Assembly (NCBI GenBank): GCA_015143735.1 | Contig: VKHC01000200.1 | Coordinates: 1-15,557, forward strand | Direction of reading: 5' to 3' | Length of the DNA stretch: 15,557 bases | DNA from: Synura sp. LO234KE | Taxonomy: Eukaryota > Sar > Synurophyceae > Synurales > Mallomonadaceae | Shown here: positions 1 through 7,850 of the stretch, piece by piece | Layout of the letters: the number at the start of each line of letters is the position of its first letter | Position numbering within the stretch: the first letter of the stretch is position 1 | The notes under the pieces: generated by a model | The model's input: only the letters and a program-made list of their open reading frames with translations | Database searches by the model: none | What the model was told of the DNA's origin: nothing | Program-made: the position numbers and the translations under genes

Positions 1-1004
1 AGGTGCCCTAGGCTATGTTTGGACTTCCTGTTTTGTCTCTCATATTTACCACTTCGTAACAAATAACTATTGGATTTTCGGCAAGGAGAGCTGCTCGCAT
101 GGGAATCTCTGCTGGGCAAAATTCCTGAAGTTGGCCCGGAGGAACTGGAGGAGCAACTGTAAGCACGATAAGCATCGTAGTCTAAATCTTGCCTTGCCCT
201 AATGCTTGAGGATTTAGAATATTATTGTCAGCCATAATTTTTGGTTGTTTCAGTTAAACTGCAAAATAATTTTTGAATAATTTTTTGAGCTTTTTGAATC
301 CGAATCGATTGCGATCGAAAATTTAAGGGCTCAAATATCTAATATTTAGAAGCACTTAGGCGAAATCTGGATTAAAACTGACCAGAATTCGAGTAGAAAA
401 AAGCTGTAGCTGGGACGAAAAAAGTGCGCCTCAGCCGCTGGCAATAGAATTTCATAATGAATGAAGGATTCAGCACACGCACGAACCAAAAGATAAATAT
501 ATAAAGATGTCCCTGAAAGTTGATCATATACTCGTGCTCAGGTAAAGGCAAATAGAGTAAAAATAAGCTCTAACTAGAAGAAAAAAAATCCTTCTTATTT
601 TCACTTGAAATGCCTTATATCAATATGCTAGAGTACTGATATTTCCAGCGTAAGTTTATCTTGCGTAAAAATAACGCATTTAATGAATAGGTTTTAGAGC
701 TGGGACGTCACAAAAACAAAAAGAGACTGAATCACATCAAATTTGTCACAGAAACAAAGTAGAAAACCTGAGTATATGTCAGTATATATATCAATGAAAG
801 AAAATTATTTTTACTATTATTTTGTTTGAATTCATATATTATACCGCGTTGATCATAAGTCGATGCAATAATAAAAATCCACCTCCGTGTTACAACTGTT
901 TCTTCTTTTTTACGTGTACTTGTTTTAAATTGTGCCTCTTCATGATGATTTTTTTTACTTGAACGCAACACTGTTTATTTTCAGTAAATTGTTGATTATT
1001 GCCT
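1..1004. other. AT-rich upstream region, no firm gene
   Basis: Most of this stretch is AT-rich and has stop codons in all frames. The exception is a short exon-like segment near 86-158, listed separately. Short alternating TA runs occur near 785-792 and could be part of a promoter for the gene starting at 1005, but nothing in the sequence proves it. An in-frame TGA at 993-995 closes the reading frame just before the ATG at 1005. Confidence 0.5.
86..158 (+). CDS. possible extra 5' coding exon of the ADP-ribosyltransferase gene
   Basis: An open segment encodes a charged, helix-like stretch (ELLAWESLLGKIPEVGPEEL and a few more residues). It ends at a good donor, GTAAGC, at 159-164, and a possible acceptor AG lies at 84-85. 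The exon leaves two bases of a split codon. Joining to the AG at 1011-1012 would restore the frame of the ADP-ribosyltransferase ORF with an 854-nt intron. If so, the gene starts upstream of this window and the ATG at 1005 is not the start. The alternative is that this is the end of another gene, since TAA follows in frame at 160-162, or a chance ORF. Support is phase compatibility and coding-like composition only. Confidence 0.25.
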
Positions 1005-1821
1005 ATGTCCAGAACATCGCAGCGAGTAATCGATGCAGAAGGCGCTGGTGTGGTTGGCGTACACGGTCCTTTACATGGACTGTTTCGTGGCAAGGGGGCT
1101 CCTAATAATTTGGCAAGGTCATTTTCCAGCATATGGGCATTAGGAGAAACCAATACCAATTATTTGGATTTGCATCAAGACTCGTTACAAGTTGTTGAAG
1201 AGCTCGCTATGGATTTTTCCGAGGATTTAATTCTTCGGAAAGATAGGAATTTGATGTCTGAGGAGATCCGAGCGTCCGTAAGCGTGTTGACTGTGGATGA
1301 AGCGGCGGCAGTGTGTGCTTACACTATGGAATTTGGTCCTTACAATGCAGTGAATAAATTATTGAGGGAGGAAAATAGGCAACTACTAAAGCCTTTTGTT
1401 GAATATCTTTGGCTTCTCATGCATGGTCTTAGTAAATGTCCTCGGCCTACTGTACCATTAGTTTATAGAGGGGTTCCTTGCAGTGTCAGTTCAAGTTATA
1501 ATGTGGGCAGTGTTGTTACCTGGAGTTCATTCTCCTCTTGTACAACCGACGTAGCCGTTTTGGAAAATGATATGTTTCTTGGCAAGGAGGGCGAGAGGAC
1601 GGAGTTCCACATCACGCTAACAACGAACCGGGCGAGGAGCATACGGCACCTGAGCGTGATGCCTGGAGAAGAGGAGATACTACTTCCTCCCAATACTCGA
1701 CTACGTGTAACGGGGAGAGCTGACCGAGGCCACGGGTGGTCTGTTGTACAGTTGCTGGAAGAGCGGTGCTTAGATCCCATACTCATATTTCCAGATCAGT
1801 TGGGAGGCGCCCCCGTACCAG
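1005..1821 (+). other. exon 1: ADP-ribosyltransferase catalytic domain
   Basis: This exon encodes residues 1-272 plus one base of codon 273. The helical part before the active site (LTVDEAAAVCAYT, then the LN-like segment AVNKLLREEN) resembles the N-terminal half of ARTC proteins. It is followed by YRG (catalytic Arg 155), the SFSS segment (Ser motif, 174-178) and PGEEEILLPP. In that last motif the last Glu (224) is the expected catalytic residue and Glu 222 the one tied to arginine acceptors. The ATG at 1005 is the first in frame after the TGA at 993. The donor GTACAA at 1822 is weaker than the others. Reading through it reaches a stop at 1836-1838, which would leave a bare catalytic domain. 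Confidence 0.8.
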
Positions 1822-4805
1822 GTACAACGTGTAGCTGATATTGACGTATGAATTTGAACTGCTTCCTGTCCCCCGCCTATTTTAGGTCCCACCTCTCGAC
1901 CTAGAAATGTACCCCCGGTCCCACTGCCTTCTCCGCCCTCCGCTACCAAGCTTCTGGAGCAGCTCAGTGTGGACGAATTGGAGCGGTGGTTGACCTCGAT
2001 CGATCTGAGTCACCTTGCCCCGAAGCTCAAGGAGCACAATGTAACGGCCGAGGGCTTATGTCTATGCGAGACTATACCGGAGTTAGTGGAGTGCGGAATG
2101 ACCGCTATTAATGCTCGTTTGCTCATGAAGCGGATAGAGGAGGTCAGGGGGGTGGGGGTACCACTGACCGCCATCGCCCCTCCCCAGATTCCTCCTCCTG
2201 CCCCCCTCCGGACTCCCACCCCCGCCCCTCCTCCAGGTAATGAAGTAGGAGTGGCCTAATCCAAAAACCGTAATGTTATAGTGTATCTTTATATTGGTGA
2301 TTGTGAGATAGGATTGGGGTCAAGTCATAGGAGGGACTGGTATTACCTAGTCCTTATGTTAACTTGTAGAAAACCCTATTCTTCTGGTGTGCCCTTGTGT
2401 GTGTTGTGCAGTTGTCCCACGCATCCCCCGACCGTCGGATGAACAGTACATTAAATACGCTGAGGAAGGCAAGACGGAGCAGGCGGCTGAGGCCCTTCTC
2501 CATTACCCGGATCTCGCCCACGTCTGGGATAGGGTAAGTGACTTGTGTTACTGTTACGAGGACCACTTCCCCTACTTGCGCGATCGTCAACTGTGTGGTA
2601 GCACTCTAGCTGATATAGAGGACACTTTGTCACCCGTCATCCATCCACGCTTCATCAATTCCCAATAATCTCCTCGTCTACACTTTTGATATGAGGTCAC
2701 TCCTTCCTCGTCATTGATCCGCTTGATCTTATGTATATTAATTTTTCTATTTTTTTGACATTTAGTTTGTTCAAGAAATCTTGACTTTGGAGTCTTTTAT
2801 CTCCATCGCATTTTATTGACGGTATTATCAGACACTGCTAGAATGACATGCTATTTTTATTTTTTCATAATTTTCATATTTTCCATTTTCCGATTATGAG
2901 ATGATCCGCGTCACCATTGGCCTCAGATGGACCTGTTCCTCACCGTCTTCATGACCTGGACATCTACCTTCTGTAGGAGATGTATCCCCCTGTGCTATAG
3001 TCTGTGTGTTTGAGGAGGTGGAGGAGAATCTTACCTGTCTGTCTATGTGGTGTCGACTGCTACAACGAGATGGAGTTCTTTGTGAAGTCAGTTATGAAGA
3101 TTGGTTCACTACCAACGACTCAAGCCCTTCGTCATTAGCGTCTGGGGGCGCACTGCTACCACTAATACAAATCCATCGAGGTCATATTCTGAGGAAATCA
3201 GCGATTCGAGATCAGACTCTGAGGAGATCAGCGATTCTGGATCGCTCCTAGCGCTAATGCGACGCCATGTCACGTTCACACCAGACACTGTATTTGAGAA
3301 TCTACGGACGTCAAAAGAATACAGGACTTTTACCAAGCAGCAGCGACGACTGTTGAAACAATCAACGTCGACAAATCTGATTGGAACTATTCTGTTCGAA
3401 ATGAACTGTTGGCGATATTCACATTCGAGTCCTCAGTCTAGTCGACGAGTCGTCATAAGACCTGGAAATTATACTTGACTTGCATCAGTAGTTGATTAAT
3501 ATCACTACGGGGTTCGCTCATCCATTAACCTATCTACTCCATTAAAGAACCCGAAATAGGGGATGAGTCAGAGTACTGATGAGATGCACAGTCGATCTTC
3601 TAGCTTTTGAGCTCAATTGGAAATATTATTTGCTTTACAATTTATCTTAATTTCTTTCCAATAAATATGTGGTGTAGTATGGGTCCACGGCCCTTATCTA
3701 TGCCTCTGCTAAAGGGCATCTCTCAATTGTGAAGGTGCTGTTGGACCGAGGGGCAGACGTCCACCACAAGAATAATGTAAGATAGAGGGGAGATGTACAT
3801 GGTTCTGTGTGTATGAGGAGGGACAAGTAGGGTATGGTATACGTACAGACTTTGCCTTTGTCGCGGTTACCGTCATAGTAATTTATTTATTTATTTTTTG
3901 AATTTTGTTTTAAAACTTAAATTTCCTATTGATTGCGTTGCTCCATCGATTGAAGTGACCATATATTATGGTACGCTGCTCCAAGCACATTAATATCATA
4001 TTCTTTGCTTATTAATCTTATGCAGCATGATGGCGTTTTCGGCCGCGGACACCTCATATCAATTTTGTATGAGTAACAGCATAACATGATCCTTCGTGTG
4101 CACGAGGCAGTATATTGGAATTTATAACGATGGGAATGCAACCTTGAATGGCTCTCCTTCGCTGTCGTTTTTTAATTGATGAAACATTTTACTTGGATTT
4201 TTTTATTTTTCTGACATTTAGTTTGTCAAAAAATCTTGACCTGCTCCTTCATTTGATATTTCAATTGCACTTTATTAACAGACATCACCAGACACTGCTT
4301 TAATGACGTGCTCTTTTCATTTTTTCATAATTTTCATATTTTTTATTTTCCGACTGTGAGATGACCCAAGTCACCATTGGGGACCTGTTCCTCACCGTCT
4401 TCATGACCTGGATATCCACCTTCTGTACGACATGTATCCCTGTGCTATAATCTGTGTGTGTATGAGGAGGTGGAGGAGATTCTAACCGTGTCTGTCTATG
4501 GGGTGTAGGATGGGGACACGGCCCTTATTTATGCCTCTTATAATGGGCATCTCTCCATTGTGAAGGTGCTGTTGGACCGAGGGGCGGATATCCACCACAA
4601 GAGTAATGTAAGATAGAGGGGAGGTGGACATGACCGTGTGTGTATGAGGAGGGGCATGAGTATCTATCTCACCCTATCTATCTATGTGGTGTAGTGGGGG
4701 AACACGGCGCTGTCCCTCGCTCAGCTGTGTGGGCATGGAGAGGTGGTGGCCCTGCTGAGGGCGAGGGATGAGCGATACTGGAATAACTACAGTGTTCCTA
4801 CTTAA
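1005..4805 (+). CDS. ADP-ribosyltransferase-SAM-ankyrin repeat protein, six exons
   Basis: Proposed exons are 1005-1821, 1886-2236, 2412-2533, 3678-3776, 4509-4607 and 4695-4805, giving about 532 residues. Every junction is GT-AG and every phase matches. The ART domain (about residues 60-250) carries the R-S-E signature of NAD:arginine ADP-ribosyltransferases: YRG at 154-156, WSSFSS at 173-178 and a Glu-Glu-Glu at 222-224. It should transfer ADP-ribose from NAD+ to arginine. A SAM domain lies at about 295-360, a proline-rich linker at 365-397, and ankyrin repeats at about 399-532. No signal peptide or membrane segment is visible, so an intracellular protein is likely, unlike GPI-anchored vertebrate ecto-ARTs. 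Domain calls rest on motifs seen by eye. The start is uncertain because a 5' exon may exist at 86-158. Exon 3 to exon 4 is the longest join, but it yields a continuous ankyrin consensus. Confidence 0.78.
1886..2236 (+). other. exon 2: SAM domain and proline-rich linker
   Basis: Acceptor TTTTAG at 1880-1885 and donor GTAATG at 2237 bound the exon, which is phase 1 at both ends. The SAM domain (about residues 295-360) shows the typical pattern: a helix with DELERWL, then LKEHNVTAEGLCL, an acidic 'PELVECGM' turn and the closing ARLLMKRIEEV helix. SAM domains self-associate or bind other SAM domains, so this may oligomerise the enzyme. It is flanked by proline-rich runs (about 281-290 and 370-397) that could bind SH3-, WW- or profilin-type partners. 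That binding is an inference. Confidence 0.75.
2412..2533 (+). other. exon 3: start of ankyrin domain
   Basis: Acceptor TTGTGCAG ends at 2411, and the strong donor GTAAGT starts at 2534. The exon encodes residues 390-430. DEQYIKYAEEGKTEQAAEAL looks like the two helices of an N-terminal capping ankyrin repeat, and YPDLAHVWDR resembles the end of a repeat just before a 'GxTAL' start. Splicing to 3678 (phase 0 to phase 0) gives VWDR-YGSTALIYAS, a natural ankyrin junction. Intron retention would add 44 residues and stop at 2666-2668. Confidence 0.65.
2750..3053 (+). repeat. duplicated intron tail, copy A
   Basis: About 300 bp closely match 4205-4508, including GACATTTAGTTTGT, TTTTTCATAATTTTCATATT, CACCATTGG, CCTGTTCCTCACCGTCTTCA and GAGGAGGTGGAGGAGA. 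Copy B runs straight into an ankyrin exon. Copy A stops at 'tatgtggtgt' because of the insertion that follows. Together with the exon at 3678-3776 and the first 50 bp of the next intron, it forms a unit of about 465 bp that was tandemly duplicated. Confidence 0.85.
3044..3053 (+). repeat. target-site-type direct repeat, left copy (10 bp)
   Basis: TATGTGGTGT occurs here and again at 3666-3675. It flanks the 612-bp segment exactly. The uninterrupted intron tails in this gene read as tatgtggtgtag (4683-4694) and tatggggtgtag (4497-4508). The direct repeat is therefore best read as a duplicated insertion site. Confidence 0.7.
3101..3478 (+). pseudogene. unrecognised ORF inside the insertion
   Basis: This is a 125-codon open frame with no ATG at its start (it begins at TTG). 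It contains a two-copy, 30-nt tandem repeat at 3188-3247 encoding SEEISDS units, followed by a basic, helix-like region. Protein-like sequence continues in the neighbouring frames at both ends, so it looks like a frameshifted fragment of a longer protein. I do not recognise a family. Confidence 0.3.
3188..3247 (+). repeat. 30-nt tandem repeat, two copies
   Basis: The unit begins TCTGAGGARATCAGCGATTC and appears at 3188-3217 and 3218-3247 with a few differences, all in the last third except one A/G change. It encodes an acidic-serine repeat (SEEISDS) within the insertion. Confidence 0.75.
3666..3675 (+). repeat. target-site-type direct repeat, right copy (10 bp)
   Basis: This is an exact second copy of TATGTGGTGT. 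It is followed by AG at 3676-3677, which together make the working acceptor for exon 4. The duplication therefore restored the splice site that the insertion would have destroyed. Confidence 0.7.
3678..3776 (+). other. exon 4: one complete ankyrin repeat (99 nt)
   Basis: The exon is exactly 33 codons, phase 0 at both ends, residues 431-463: YGSTALIYASAKGHLSIVKV followed by a LLDRGAD-type second half. This is a canonical ankyrin repeat. It differs from exon 5 at 12 of 99 bases. Most of the amino-acid changes fall in the tip and first-helix positions that are usually variable in ankyrin repeats. Donor GTAAGA begins at 3777, and an in-frame TAG follows two codons into the intron. Confidence 0.85.
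3777..4508 (+). other. intron 4, 732 nt
   Basis: The intron begins GTAAGATAGAGGGGAG, shared with intron 5. Its middle (about 3830-4200) is unique and AT-rich, with a short TTTA run near 3881-3898. Its last 300 bp are repeat copy B. The acceptor TGTAG lies at 4504-4508. No coding potential was recognised. Confidence 0.6.
4205..4508 (+). repeat. duplicated intron tail, copy B
   Basis: This is the intact partner of the copy at about 2750-3053. It runs directly into the ankyrin exon at 4509. Small indels separate the copies: for example, the CTCAGAT stretch of copy A before GGACCTG is missing here. Confidence 0.85.
4509..4607 (+). other. exon 5: one complete ankyrin repeat (99 nt)
   Basis: This exon has 33 codons, phase 0 at both ends, residues 464-496: DGDTALIYASYNGHLSIVKV followed by LLDRGAD and IHHKSN. 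It is the duplicate of exon 4. The donor at 4608 is GTAAGATAG, the same as after exon 4. Confidence 0.87.
4695..4805 (+). other. exon 6: last ankyrin repeat and C-terminus
   Basis: The acceptor GGTGTAG ends at 4694. The exon encodes WGNTALSLAQLCGHGEVVAL plus LRARDERYWNNYSVPT and a TAA at 4803-4805. It looks like a C-terminal capping repeat followed by a short hydrophilic tail. The intron before it is only 87 nt and shares start and end motifs with the longer repeat-bearing introns. Confidence 0.82.
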
Positions 4806-5474
4806 TGGGATTGTTCTACACTCATAGAGAATACCTTTTGTATCCACAGTCTCAGCGATAGACAGATAGTGAGGCATATATGACTGGGTTATCTTTCCAA
4901 AAAAAATTCTTGCGTTAGTGATGGTATATCTAAAATGATCTTATTTTCAGCTATTCTGTACAAGAAAGAGAGAAATTGTCGTTCTTTCCTTGATGTTATT
5001 TTCTTGACGGATTAGGTACTTTTGAAGACGAAAGTGTGCCTATGGTCGTCATTTTCCCATTTTGTTTCTTACTAACGTGGTCAATAGGTTCTGAAGCGTT
5101 TCTCACAAACCATAGCCTATATTGGATTTTCGACGATTTCACATCGTACCTCATCAACATCTATCCTCTTAAATGTCAAGAATTTCATTCTCAGATAACA
5201 CTGAGGTTTTCGGTGATAACAAATAAACAAAAAAGACAAAAAATTTTTTTGTGCATAATGCGTGATGGACACTGTAACAGCAGCAAAGACTTCACGAAAT
5301 AACGCTGTTAGCCATGTATCGATATGTCAAATGCTATAATATTGTCTTCTTTCTCAAAAGCTGCATCGGTGGGATTAACGCCGGACTATAGCCGTACACC
5401 GGACTATAGCCCGTAGTGGTATAGTCACTAGGCTAAGAAGATACCGCTTGCTATAGTTCCGCTATACCCGGTAG
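4806..5474. other. intergenic stretch between ankyrin gene and Copia LTR
   Basis: This stretch is AT-rich. An ORF with ATG at 5042 and stop at 5300-5302 begins with a hydrophobic, signal-like segment (MVVIFPFCFLLTWSIGSEAF). It has no recognisable family, and I do not call it a gene. AATAAA at 5222-5227 is a possible poly(A) signal for the upstream gene, but it is about 420 nt past the stop. Short repeats at 5381-5457 are listed separately. Confidence 0.4.
5381..5457. repeat. short direct and inverted repeats next to the LTR
   Basis: CCGGACTATAGCC occurs at 5381-5393 and again at 5399-5411. Its core ACTATAGC reappears inverted as GCTATAGT at 5450-5457, so the strand can fold. The group lies just outside the Copia LTR. 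Its role is unknown. Confidence 0.6.
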
Positions 5475-5861
5475 TGTCGGAATATTAACTCTAGGTACTA
5501 GCTTAGGCCAAATAGTCAAAGATCTTAGTTAACTTAGATTTAATAATAACTGAGAGAAAGTGATGTAAATGTCAACGTCAGCACTTGTGTGTACACAGCA
5601 ATAAACCTTAACTGGTTTATATATAACATTAAGTAATATAAATAGCATAATTAAGAAGCCCAAAGTACCAAGCCACTAACTAGCAACTGTACTCAAGTGT
5701 TAGACACTTAAAAAATACATTCCTCCAACAACAGCTCCCTTAATAGTTAGAAGCCCCGCTCCAAGAAGCTAGACTGTTTAGGGTACACCTCAGCACCATT
5801 CTCCCTCATCCTGACTGAGTGAGAGACTATGCTCTGGTTCGTATAAGCTGATATTCTGACA
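5475..5861 (-). repeat. Copia 3' LTR (387 bp)
   Basis: On the minus strand it begins TGTCAGAATATCAGC just after a purine tract and ends GTTAATATTCCGACA. The ends form an imperfect inverted repeat (TGTC-GAATAT against ATATTC-GACA) with the TG...CA that LTRs carry. No second copy was found in the window, so no target-site duplication can be checked. The 5 bp just outside are GGTAG (5470-5474). Confidence 0.72.
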
Positions 5862-5870
5862 CTTCCCCTT
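5862..5870 (-). other. polypurine tract
   Basis: AAGGGGAAG on the minus strand directly abuts the LTR start. This is the expected primer site for plus-strand DNA synthesis in LTR retrotransposons, and it helps fix the LTR boundary at 5861. Confidence 0.7.
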
Positions 5871-6112
5871 AGACGAACAGAGCAGCAAAACAGAGTCTTC
5901 ATTGACGTTGATCACTTCGCTCTGATAAAACATACAAATCAATAGCCATTCACATACAAGGACTTAACAAGTTACGTCCACGAAAACCTCTTAGAAATTT
6001 ACTAAGGGAAAGCCGTAGCTAGTGTTCATGTCCCGTTCTAAAAGTTATGCAAGAACAAGAGCACTCTTCCGTATACTGAATCATGAATAACTGAGTACTG
6101 ATCGAAAAACAT

Positions 6113-7057
6113 TTAACGCCCTTCATCTTCTGGATAGTTATTTACAAGGAGACTAGACATATGTCTCCAATGAGCTTCTGCAGACAGCGGCTTCGTTAAG
6201 ATGTCCGCTGTATTACTCTTTGTAGGAATCATTAATATCGTAATAAGTCCCGCAACAAGTTGTTAACGAACGAAATGATAAATCACATGAATATGCTTAG
6301 TCCTTGCATTGTCCGTGTTGTTTCTCGAGAAGTAAATCGCTGACTGATTGTCCTCTTACACTGAAATCGGTTTCTGCTTCCATATCCCAACTTAGTAGCA
6401 GTCATATTAAGTCCTAGAATTTCGCTAGTACCAAAACACAAGGCCATGTACTCCGCCTCCATACTCGACTTAGCTACAGTAGGTTGCATCTTCGATTTCC
6501 AAGAAAGTAAAGTACCATTCCCAAAATGCACATACTGTAACTGACCTCCTTGTATCCAGGTCTCTATCATGGTCCGAATCAATATGAGCATAGATATGAA
6601 GGCTTCCGTCCGAGGGCCTATTCTCTCCCTACGGAAAATACTGAGGTGTAACAGAGGATCCAACTGATAGTCTGGTACCCTTTCTGCATGACACCCAAAC
6701 TCGACATCTCTCGGTTGTCTCCTGTAGAGCAGTCCGTAGCCCTTCGCTCCTTCTAAGTATCTCAATATTCGTAGCAACGCGTACCAATGAGCCATCCCAG
6801 GATTGATACTGTACTTAGCACAACACGTAACAGCAAACGCGATATCAACTCTCGATCCCGTGACCAACCACAATAGATTACCCACCACCTGTCGGTAAGG
6901 TACCTTAGTCATCTCGATTTTCTGTTGTTCTGTAGTCGGCGACATCTCCTTCGTTAACGTTTCTTCAGACATAGGCGTCTGAACTGTAGCTCCCCCAAGC
7001 GGTAAATACTTCTTACATATATCAATCACGTAGTGCCTCTGGTTCATTGAATAGTCT
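6113..7057 (-). pseudogene. Copia pol remnant: RNase H domain and C-terminus
   Basis: One frame carries PYRQVVGNLLWLVTGSRVDI, HWYALLRILRYLEGAKGYGL and WKSKMQPTVAKSSMEAEYMA, all hallmarks of the Copia RT-to-RNase H segment. The active-site stretch (DSDHDRDLDTRRS, about 6541-6580) sits in a different frame, so two frameshifts flank it. A further shift and a TAA at 6356-6358 precede EDNQSAIYFSRN and KHIHVIYHFVR. Another TAA follows before the terminal NTADILTKPLSAEAHW, and the final stop is at 6113-6115. The enzyme cannot be made. Confidence 0.85.
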
Positions 7058-7066
7058 CCTGTCGCC

Positions 7067-7502
7067 TCATCGTTTTTTTTTTAAAATTCTGATTAACTTA
7101 GATTCTGTCACCTCATCGAACAATACTTCACATCCTAAGATAGGATGAATCTTCCCCAAGTCCTTCAGCTTGTACTTCCCAACCATAATAGCCTTGACAC
7201 TTTCCATTGCATCAATAGTACCAGCAATCACTAAGTCATCTACATACAATGACATCAAGTTCAAGGTCCCTTGATACTGTCGGTAGTAGAGGCACGGTTC
7301 ATTTGGTAACGACTTAAAGTTGGACTGCTTCAAATGACTGTCAATGTCCTTAAACCATTGTCTCGGGGACTTCTTCAGTCCGTAGAGCGCCTTCATTAGT
7401 CGAAAACAGTTACTCTTCTCAGGCACTTCAAATCCTAAGGGCGGCTTAATATACATCTCTTCATTCAACATAGCATTCAAAAAACGTAGTCTCCACATCC
7501 AT
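7067..7502 (-). pseudogene. Copia pol remnant: reverse transcriptase core
   Basis: FLNAMLNEEMYIKPPLGFEV, ALYGLKKSPRQWFKD and LYVDDLVIAG are standard Copia reverse transcriptase motifs. The YVDD catalytic pair lies at about 7234-7245. The other catalytic Asp (codon 7497-7499, in HQMDVETT) is in a different frame. An extra T in a six-T run (minus strand) causes one shift there. The frame is lost again near an A10 run (7073-7082 on the plus strand as T10) before the RNase H segment. Confidence 0.87.
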
Positions 7503-7850
7503 CTGATGAACAGTCAACCCCAACTTGTGCTGATAAAGCAAGTAGAAGCCGTAGCGTATCCATCGTTGTGACCGGGGCATACGTCTCATCAAAGTTCACA
7601 CCAAACACTTGTCGAAATCCCTGAGCAACTAAGCGAGCCTTCCTCTTGATGATGTTCCCCTCCGTATCATACTTCATCGCATAGATCCACTTCGTATGCA
7701 TCAACTTCTGTCCTGCCGGTAACCTCGTCGGTAATAACACATGTGATAACACCCCGTGAGTAACACACATTGTTCCCATTCAATGACTTAATCTCCGCCT
7801 CCTCTGCCTGTCTCCATGGGTCCGCTGTTGCCCTTTCCACAAGTTATGAT
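7477..7850 (-). pseudogene. Copia pol remnant: N-terminal part of reverse transcriptase
   Basis: ADPWRQAEEAEIKSLN at the start of the domain is followed, after a frameshift, by KWIYAMKYDTEGNIIKRKAR and LVAQGFRQVFGVNFDETYAP. These match the first reverse transcriptase blocks of Copia elements. A TAA lies upstream in frame near 7850. A further frameshift near 7525 separates this part from the catalytic core. Confidence 0.8.

Larger units (their letters stand above)
3054..3665 (+). mobile_element. 612-bp insertion in the splice acceptor, possible retrocopy
   Basis: This segment interrupts the duplicated intron tail and is bounded by 10-bp direct repeats. No terminal inverted repeats were found. 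Its first 120 bp are open in one frame (RLLQRDGVLCEVSYEDWFTT). A second frame then carries a repeated acidic-serine motif and a basic QRRLLKQ segment up to a stop at 3476-3478. A third frame (SDWNYSVRNELLAIFTFE) overlaps its end. The segment ends in AATAAA at 3660-3665, immediately before the right direct repeat. That arrangement fits a 5'-truncated, frameshifted retrocopy of an mRNA. A non-autonomous DNA element is the alternative. The source gene is not recognised. Confidence 0.55.
2534..3677 (+). other. intron 3, 1144 nt, with repeat copy and insertion
   Basis: This intron runs from GTAAGT to TAG. It holds three things: unique sequence to about 2750, a repeated intron tail (about 2750-3053), and a 612-bp insertion (3054-3665) that splits the tail from its last two bases. 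The acceptor used is the TAG at 3675-3677. No extra ankyrin exon was seen inside. Confidence 0.55.

Noticed and set aside
999-1004. TTG as the start of the ADP-ribosyltransferase ORF
   Set aside because: The gene is eukaryotic and ATG follows at 1005. The TTG is only the first possible alternative codon after the TGA at 993.
1496-1786. Minus-strand ORF across the catalytic domain
   Set aside because: It is a shadow of the plus-strand frame, which carries the R-S-E motifs. The opposite frame has none.
2010-2590. Minus-strand ORFs opposite the SAM and first ankyrin exons
   Set aside because: Low-complexity or motif-free translations. The plus strand has domains and matching splice sites.
2534-2668. 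Continuation of exon 3 to the stop at 2668 as the true gene end
   Set aside because: A strong GTAAGT lies at 2534, and splicing to 3678 gives a continuous ankyrin consensus in phase. Read-through may exist only as a retained-intron form.
3054-3677. A lost third ankyrin exon instead of an insertion
   Set aside because: No ankyrin-like codons are present, no second intron tail precedes 3678, and the 10-bp flanking repeat is exact.
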